Origin: Fusarium oxysporum f. sp. lycopersici 4287 | Taxonomy: Eukaryota; Ascomycota; Sordariomycetes; Hypocreales; Nectriaceae | Length of the DNA: 64,000 nt | Direction of reading: 5' to 3' | NCBI RefSeq assembly: GCF_000149955.1 | Contig: NC_030994.1 | Location: 1,631,776-1,695,775, forward strand | Part shown: piece by piece, positions 56,101-64,000 of the stretch | Layout: each line of letters begins with the position of its first letter | Numbering within the stretch: position 1 is the stretch's first letter | The notes under the pieces: generated by a model | What the model saw: only the letters and a program-made list of their open reading frames with translations | Database searches by the model: none | What the model was told of the DNA's origin: nothing | Position numbers and translations under genes: made by a program

Positions 56101-59100
56101 CTAGTAGACAGGGCCATACGAACTCTCGCAGTTGATATCTATATCGACAGTCGATTTTTCAACTCTATTTCAACTCAGCGAGCACAATCTGTCCATCTGA
56201 AGCTAGCTAGCCGATGCTTAGAGCAGCTGAAAAGTGCTGCCCAGGAGCTGAGAAATGCAAGCCAAGGCACGAACAGCGATGACCAAGTCGTGGTTACCGC
56301 AATTACGCAACGGCAGCTACGGCAGCAAGAAAGGGTTTTCACCCGTTCGTTGAAGTTTCTCCGCTATATTCTTGAAGCACACCAGTCGAAGCCATCCTTG
56401 TCCGCACCTGATCTACGAACACTGATCCCGCAAGCCTCCCACGAGGTCCAAGGAGATTCTGCGGGCCTGAAGTATCAGTCCTTTGACGGCGACCAGCAGA
56501 CTGACATCAAGCCACTTGTCATTGGGAAAGCGAACACGGCAGCCTCGCTCCTCGCTAGTTTGCGGCAAGAGACTGGGTTCGAGAACTATCGGATTTACTA
56601 CCGAGGCCGGCCATTCTTGCCGAGTGAGCAAGATATATGCAGATCCTTAGAAGATCTATGTGTGCATGATGGCCTTATACTGGTCAGACGTGAAGAGGGT
56701 GGCCCCGCCCTCTCCAACAGGGTCAGGCCGGGCGCTTCACCACTAGAGATTGAGATTTCCGCCCACTTTGACGAGATGTGGGAGTATTTGAGCATGGATG
56801 AATCACTGGCACAAGAGGCAAGTACCCGCACGTTGGCGATCGGAACTTCGACTGACCCTTCCAGATTTACTACTTTCTCATCAAGCTGCCCACAGATGGT
56901 CACTTCATGAGGTTGATCGGCAGTGAAACAACGTCATCTAAAGATATCTTTCCTTCTGGCCAGCCCTTCAAATCTCTTTACGCTGTCCATGCGTTGATCG
57001 AATATGCTGAGACCCTCCTCCCTAGCCAACTGATCAGTCATCTTAATGATGCGACCACTGGCTCAGGGCCCGATCCTGTGATCCTTCCCGAGGCTCTCAA
57101 GACACCAATATCCTTCATCGTACAAGCAATCTCGGATGAGGACATTTTCAATGGCGCTTCGGTACTCCTGCGGCTAAAGTTGGCGTCTACTTTGCTCCAT
57201 GCCGTTCGGCAGTTTCTTGACAGTATGTTCACTCATCAAACATACATTATTCGGCCTAACAAAGTTACAGGAGTCGGCACCCTCAGAGGTTCGGCACCGC
57301 CACAGGGGCTCCCCCTTCCTGACCCGAACAGGTTGGTGAAAATGTTGTCGTATGCCATAGACTGCCCGGGCGACATCCCTTCTCCGGTCATAGCAGGAGC
57401 GCTTGTCATCTGTCTTCGGTTGAGCATGCTTGATGACAAGTTTTGGGCTGAGCTCAGCACAAACCCCGACTTTAACGATATCCTGCATCGCCTTCTACTT
57501 ATCGATTCCCGCCAGACTATGAGATCACTTTCTGCGAAACTAGTTGAAGAACTTTTTACTGTTATGAGTACTGCCACTCTCATTAGTGAGACTGACTATG
57601 AAACTTCAGTTAGATCCCGTGAGTGCTCAATGGCGGAGTATTTCTGGAAGGTCACCAGCGCCATGGTCAGACAGACGACTGTATTTCCCAGCCAGTGCGA
57701 AGAACTCTTGAAATTGGTTTATTTTCTCGTTGTGAAAATCAACGCGCGGTCGCCTGAGTTGTTGAACATTGAGAAGTTTGCCTCTCAAATTAGCCAGCTT
57801 CTTCTTGAGCATACTACGACCGAGGTAAGCCCAGTCACCGTCTCGTCATAACGATATTGTGCAAGATAGCTGACCGCATGATCATTAGACTATTGGGTCA
57901 TCAAGTGTAGATGATTCACTCGCGAGAGGTCTATCGTCACTGTTGCACATTTGTCTCCAGCTAGATAACTCAGTCGCCCAGTCCAAAACACTTCCTAGGT
58001 ATTATACTGCATCTTTGAAGCCCCGAATATATGCTGACCTAGCCCAGTAACCTCGCAATGTCACTTGTTTGGAAGCACTTATACCCTCCTAAAGGCCAGC
58101 GAAGTGGGCAGCCTGTACCCAAAGTGATCCTTAACGAAGAGACTCGAGCGAAACTTTCAGATGTGCTATTCACTCTTGTGAAACATGACCAGAAGAAGAT
58201 GGTGGTGGTTGTGGAAGCTCTCGACCAACAAGTTCCATTCTTCGAAGATGAAGAGGGTATGTACTATGTTGTAGTAAAAATGTGAATACTGACATCAGTT
58301 CCAGACGACCACTACATCTACGATCTCACTTACCATTTCGACCGACACAGAGCTCTTCGGGCCTCTTGTGGGTATGCTGGTTTGCTGAATTTGTCCAACA
58401 CTTGTTATCTCAACTCCTTGATGACACAACTCTTCATGAATACTACGTTTAGGCGTTTCATCCTCGGCTGCCGCATCAATGATCCTGCAAACAGCCAGCA
58501 ACTCCTGTCCTACACCCAGAAACTGTTCGGTCATATGCAGGAGAGCTACCGTCGCTTCGTTGATCCATCAAATTTCGTCCATTCCATCAAAACATACGAC
58601 GACGCATTGATTGACATTCACAATCAGATGGACGTCGACGAGTTTTACAATCTACTACTTGATCGCTGGGAGACTCAGCTTTCTGGCCACGATGAAAAGC
58701 GGGTCATAAAATCGTTCTATGGTGGTCAGCTTGTGCAACAAGTCAAGTCAAAAGAGTGCGAACATATTTCGGAGCGACTCGAGCCATTTTCTGCAATTCA
58801 GTGTGATATCAAGGGAAAAGGCACATTAGCAGAAAGCCTCCAGGCATATGTGGATGGCGAGGTCATGGAAGGAGGTACGTAAAGTCTCTTAGTAAGAAAA
58901 CAGGAGATGCTGACCGAATAACCAGACAACAAGTACAAATGCTCAACATGCGACCGCCATGTTGACGCAGTCAAAAGGTATTGGCCTCCCTCCCGGCGTG
59001 ATGCCTCATAGTAGCTAATGTTTCACAGGGCCTGTCTCAAAGATGTTCCCGACAATGTCATATTCCATTTGAAAAGGTTTGATTTCAACCTGCGTACCTT

Positions 59101-61522
59101 GCAGAGAAACAAGATCAATGATTATTTCTCCTTTCCGGATCAAATTGATATGCGACCATATACCATTGAGCATCTCAGTAACCCAAAGAGCGACATCGAG
59201 GAGGACATCTTCGAACTAGTAGGTGTCCTCGTCCACGCAGGCACCGCTGAATCCGGACACTACTACTCATACATTCGCGAGCGTCCCTCCTCAAGTAATC
59301 GGCCCTCGTGGGTGGAATTCAACGATGACTTAGTAACTCCATGGGACCCTGCGCAAATGGAATACTCCACATTTGGAGGTCCGGATCACCGTCCCATATA
59401 CGATACTAACGGCATTTTGTACGACAAGAACTATAGCGCCTATATGCTGTTTTACCAGCGTTCTTCGTCTTTGCGCGCGGAACAGGAAAAGATGCTGGCC
59501 CTTGCCATTCCGGCACCCCTTCGCGTTGGCGTGCCAGACCACCTTGCAGACCATCTCTCAGACGAGAATACAAATATCCTCCGCCGCCATTGTATTTACG
59601 ACCCGAGCAATGTCAAACTTGTTCAAGTTCTGTTTCGTCAGTCACGACAGCACTGCAGATCCATTGGCAGAAGCGAAAAGAATTCGAGTATCAACAGCTT
59701 CATGGCCATGCGTAATCAAGAGCATGGACTTCAGGATCTTGCCATGCGAACGCTCAATGGTAACTTAGATCAGGTTGTCACAAGGACTAAGGACACTCCA
59801 GATTTCCTCTCATACGAAGAGATTATCGACGACGCAGTCACGTCATGCGAACGGTGTGCTTTTTCCTTCTATGAGTACTTTAATCAGCATCCGAGCGCTC
59901 TTCGCATGCTTTTGCAGCGTAATCCAGATCAACTAGTGCGGAGCAAGATCAGGAACCTTTTCAAGGTTGCAGTCACCAAGATCTCGAAGGCTCTGCCCAA
60001 TGTTTACGATCCGGAGATTCGATACAAGTTGGTTCATGATGCTGACGGAGATGAGACACTCTCTGAACCTGATGCTCCCCATCGCTCCGTTATTGATGGT
60101 GTAATGATGATATTCCAACACCTTTGGAAATTCTTCCATATCCACATTAGAGCCTGGGACGAATACTTCGGAGCTGTTCTAGACTTTGCTGAGATGGGTC
60201 ATCGGGAAACCGGATATGTCTTGGCCGCGAACTTCCTAGCGAGCGCTATCAGAATCATTTCTGCTGATCCGCTCCAGGAACTCAGTGGGAACTGGGCCAG
60301 AATGCTTCAAGGTGTCATTAGGCGGAATAATACTACAAAACCTACCTCGTATGTATCGATTATCAAACTGGTCAACCACTTGATGAGTCAGATGAGGCCG
60401 CAAATAGGAGCCGAATATGTCGAAGATCCGACAGAGCGTGTATCACAACTGGTCGAGGCCTTCAGCTGGACGTCCGAAGAGGTGGATCTTATTTACAGCA
60501 GTCCAAACGGTTCCTATACCAGCCTGTTTGTTGAAAAGCTCCTTACCCTCGATCAGGAACACGCAGGCTGCAACAATATCATCAGAATCTTGACAAGGCT
60601 GGACAACAGTATGGATGAAAAAGTACTCGGGACCTTGAAGCTATGTATTCGTGGTGAGACTTCGACCCAGGCCATGGATCCGTTTCTGCGGGCTTCTATC
60701 ACGTACCTTGAAAGTACAGAACAGCTCAGCAACGCCAAGGACATGATTGAACACGTATATATGCAAGCGAAAAGCCTTCAAAACACCGAGGGGGTGTATT
60801 TTGTTCAGCTCTTCAGAACAGCATTGGATCTCCACCAACAAGACAGGGAGTTTTGCAAGGCGGTTCGCACGTTCAGCCGTGGCCTCATCCCAAAGTGGGT
60901 ACCTTTTCTCCTCGCAAGCCCTGAAGAACAAGTGCGCCGGAGCACAGATGACTTTTTAGTTTGCGAGTTGGGTAAGATTGATGTTGGTGCTACCAGTGAC
61001 CGTGATGTCACCTTGGATGATCAAGTCTCGATCAAACAGATGATAAAGCAAATCGGCCTTATGTGTCTCCTGTATCTCAGGGACCACCATGTGCGCAGAC
61101 GAGCTCAAATGAGTCGGGAGATTGCAGACAAGTTCTTGAAGGTAATTGAGGGATGTGCAGCTACGGCTGTGGCAACAACCCCGGATACACAAACCGAGCT
61201 AGATGTGGAATTCCTCACATTGCAGGAAGGTAGGTCATTTTCTCTACAATTTTATCCAGTATCATCAACCAAAAGGCTCACATGATTCACAGATGTTTTG
61301 AATCCCTTCCGCAGGCTAATTGTTGACGAACTGGAGGAAGATGGGTCCGGTATGTTACAGTCGCTCAGCGACTCCAACACAATCATAACAGACTTGAGGT
61401 GACGGCTGACGTTGGGCAAAGACTGGGAAGGATCCTGCGGGTCATCTGAACAACTTGATGACATTGTTGAGATGAACATTCCAGGAATGAACGAAATAAA
61501 CGATCTGGAGCAGATGTCATGA
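53166..61522 (+). CDS. Giant ubiquitin-specific protease (USP9X/USP34-like)
   Basis: Twelve exons: 53166-53880, 53930-54095, 54144-56817, 56865-57222, 57271-57824, 57889-57998, 58048-58256, 58299-58874, 58926-58977, 59029-61229, 61293-61349, 61422-61522; 2590 residues. Residues 1 to about 240 are disordered; a long helical-repeat region follows. The peptidase C19 domain starts near residue 1620 with the Cys box GLLNLSNTCYLNSLMTQLFM (catalytic Cys about 1631), includes DVDEFYNLLLDRWE, and has the His box in ESGHYYSYIRE (His about 1882) and then WVEFNDDLV. A further 700 helical residues follow. It removes ubiquitin from proteins; the substrate is unknown. The third intron (56818-56864) is GC-AG, and skipping it would stop the frame at 56910. 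The last exon (DWEGSCGSSEQLDDIVEMNI) is joined through an AAAG acceptor. Length and layout match the giant USP class of filamentous fungi. Confidence 0.93.
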
Positions 61523-63757
61523 GGTTGGGATTGTGCCCAAGGAATTTAGACGAATCACCGCGGTTGCTCGAAACCAGAATATTACAACAGACATGGACAC
61601 GGACAAGCGGTCACGGACAAGGAAGGAAAGGCGTTTAGTGGAAGCTGGATGGTTTCTTATTCTGAGCTTATTGATGGTTTGCTTTGACTAGACCCTAGCT
61701 TAAAGGATGAGTGGGCAATGGATGGTTTATCAGGCTCAAAACATCACTGTACAGTCATGGTATCGAGGCAGAAGCGAGTGTTTCTGGAGCAAATTTGCAT
61801 AGCAAGGAGTGATGGCGTCATGGAAAATAAGATGAATAGGATGAGGGAGTTATGACTGAAACAGGCAGAGAAAGAGACAAGCTCCCAGTCTGTTCCTTAA
61901 AGCCAGGACAGTATGAGACTCATCAGCTGACGGATAGCCTGCCGGGTCAACGAATACACGACTACATGATCATGATAGCCAGGTAGATGATCCGATAAGC
62001 CGCGGGGCATCTCCTAGCGAACTCGGTGACCTTGAATGAATTCACAGCCAGATTAGAATAGAGTTGTGTTTGTTACCGCCAGGTGAAGTGAGGATGGCGC
62101 CATGTGATTCTATGAATAGCGACCTGAGAATAGCCTCTGATTAACGGGAGCCCCAAGCCGCGCGACAGGCGAATGGGGGAAATCCTGACCATCGTTATCC
62201 ATTTCCGCACGCGAATTGGACTGGGAGACCCTGATCCAAGCAATGAAGGTCCAGGTCATGACGGTACCGACAGGCCAGGCTGGCGGCTGGCTGAAAAGCT
62301 ATCTTTAGCCACCGGATCAAAATGGTGGCCAGCCTTAGCACGCCAATGCTACGATGCCATTCCACAGATATGCGAAAATTCGCAAGTTTAGAAACATGTC
62401 TTTATAGATGAAACAGCGGGTCTCTGATCTGGAGATGTGTTTCTGCTTGTCCTAGATACGGTTGAAGCGTTTCAAGCGAGATGTTTTGTTTGGTTTGGTT
62501 TGGTTTGGTTTGGTTTGATTCACGATAACTATGGAAGAAGCCGATGTTTCAGCAACATATTATTCATACATGTGCTCCATGCCCATCTTGGGCTGCTCGG
62601 TCCATTGAAAGATATCTAGGATCTCAGTGTTGTTATCTAGCTATCGAGATATTTTGACCCGGGAGACGGGAACTGTTGGTTCACGTTCACACCCCGACTG
62701 CCGAGATCAGGAGCAGCGATCTTGGTGTCGAAGTTGGTGTAGGGAGGAAACGCAGGAACAGAACGGGGGAGTGGTGTTGATGGACAAGGATAAGAGACTG
62801 TTTTTAGAACAAGGGAGAATACATACAGTGTATTCAGGCCTATGATATTTTGTTTCCGCTAGATTATGGAGGTCTGATCGTTGAGCTTCTCACTATAAAC
62901 GTGATCAATATTAAACTATTAGTTAATTAATACAAGTGATATCCCCTGCTCGATCAAAATCTGCGAGTTCATCGTCACACTCACATGCATACAGCCACTC
63001 ACATGCCTTGCCAGGCCGCCAACTACCTTCTAAATTAAGTATAAGGCTAGAGCTGGCCAATCACGGCCCTTTCTGTCAACCCCGCCAGCAGCTCAAAATA
63101 GTAGCCGAGCTGCCACTAATGCACGTTAGCCGCCGAGATCCTTTCACTAAACCGCATTGGTCACTCACAGCGGGGCTGCATTTTGATGTAAACCACCAGA
63201 GGTAAATCACCGCTTATGATCAACTGCGACTGATTGATGCTGCAATTTCCCTTTCTTCAACACACGACAACGGAGCCTTACTCATCTTGGCACGCCTCCG
63301 TTTCATGTTCCCCCCATGTCCACATCCACCGAGGTTATCAGGCGGGCCGCTCAGTGAGAGGCCACCAGGGGGAGGGGAAAAGTGACTGGATGGTGAAACA
63401 TAAACAAGCTGCCTTTGGTTCTTTTTTTAGATAGACATGTCCGGGGAAGAATAAGCTCGGGCGCGGTCATCTCTTTTAATACTCTTTTCGTCCACTTGTT
63501 GCTCTCTGCTCTTGAAACTTTTCTGACGCAGGATCACGACGACGACGGGTTCACAATACCATCAAGTTTGAGAGGATATCACAGCTGCTGTGCGGCTTTT
63601 TGCTCGGTTCGGTCACCTTGTTATATCTTCTCATCTTTTTTCGTTTCTCTCTTCTCAGTGTACCTCGTTGCTTGTTAGTTTTCTTCGTTCTTCGCTAGAT
63701 CAGACCAGGCCAGGTCAAGTCGTCCTATTTACTGAAGCACAACTTCACAACTTCCAA
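61523..63757. other. Intergenic region, 2.2 kb
   Basis: 3' flank of the giant protease and promoter of the last gene. A TTTGG repeat lies at 62484-62517. The final 350 bases are pyrimidine-rich (CTTCTCATCTTTTTTCGTTT), as in fungal 5' leaders. No gene recognised. Confidence 0.5.
62484..62517 (+). repeat. TTTGG pentanucleotide repeat
   Basis: Five to six tandem TTTGG units in non-coding DNA. Confidence 0.8.
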
Positions 63758-64000
63758 ATGTCGCTCAAGGATAGGATCTCGTCACCCCTCGAGGCTGGTA
63801 CCTCAATCCTCGATGCCCATCACCTGCCACCGCATCTGGCACCGGCTCTCGAGCATGTATCTTCGCGTCTGGCCCGCAAGTCGCAACATATCACGCTTGT
63901 CGTAGCCCGTCGGGATTATCAACTCCCTTCTGTTGTGCCTCCCAAGGGTCTGCTGACTCCGACGACTCCTTCACCACTATCTCCTGGTCTTCGGTTGAAC
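63758..64000 (+). CDS. N-terminus of an unidentified protein, 3' end outside window
   Basis: The ATG at 63758 (CCAAATGTCG) opens a frame that runs to the window edge without a stop: MSLKDRISSPLEAGTSILDA, then HHLPPHLAPALEHVSSRLAR, KSQHITLVVARRDYQLPSVV and a Pro/Thr-rich segment. Codon use is coding-like and the preceding 350 bases look like a fungal promoter and leader. I do not recognise the family from 81 residues. An intron could lie just beyond the edge. Confidence 0.75.
   Translation, partial: MSLKDRISSPLEAGTSILDAHHLPPHLAPALEHVSSRLARKSQHITLVVARRDYQLPSVVPPKGLLTPTTPSPLSPGLRLN

Noticed and set aside
56865..57851. Separate downstream gene starting at MRLIGSETTSS
   Set aside because: The apparent break after 56910 is explained by a GC-AG intron; splicing gives a continuous frame into the same giant protease.

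Overview
This window is nuclear DNA of a filamentous ascomycete, most likely a Hypocrealean (Fusarium-like) Sordariomycete. The grounds are introns of about 42-127 nt with GTAAGT-type donors and CTAAC/CTGAC-like branch sites, one transposon carrying repeat-induced point mutation (RIP), and a gene set typical of that class. The genus is inference. I spliced genes by eye. Every multi-exon model below has a total length divisible by three and joins conserved motifs across each junction.

Layout. (1) 1-1110: 3' part of a rhodanese-domain gene. (2) About 9 kb almost without genes (one weak small ORF at 1897-2100) leads to a TALE homeobox factor gene at 10368-11810. (3) A second gene-poor stretch of about 8 kb holds a RIP-degraded piggyBac-like element (about 16979-19519). 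(4) 20088-26826: a Zn2Cys6 factor, a prolyl 4-hydroxylase-like oxygenase, a PEBP-family protein and a GPI-anchored yapsin-like aspartic protease. (5) 28784-32704: a divergent V-ATPase c-type proteolipid and Vps18, convergent. (6) 33457-39844: a LaeA-like methyltransferase and a dTDP/UDP-glucose 4,6-dehydratase, separated by 3.4 kb of non-coding DNA. (7) 41749-50917: an orphan ORF, the ribosome-biogenesis genes RPF1 and NOC3 sharing a 271-bp divergent promoter, a disordered protein with an internal repeat, and the RNase P/MRP subunit POP3. (8) 53166-61522: a 12-exon gene for a ubiquitin hydrolase of about 2590 residues. (9) 63758-64000: the 5' end of an unidentified conserved-looking gene.

Themes: nucleolar RNA and ribosome production (RPF1, NOC3, POP3); vacuole function (proteolipid, Vps18); developmental and metabolic regulation (homeobox, Zn2Cys6, LaeA-like). 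I saw no convincing biosynthetic cluster, CRISPR array, rRNA or tRNA. The most unusual items are the RIP-degraded piggyBac relic with unmutated inverted repeats, the homeobox gene whose two introns are both readable in frame, and the extra, diverged V-ATPase c subunit.
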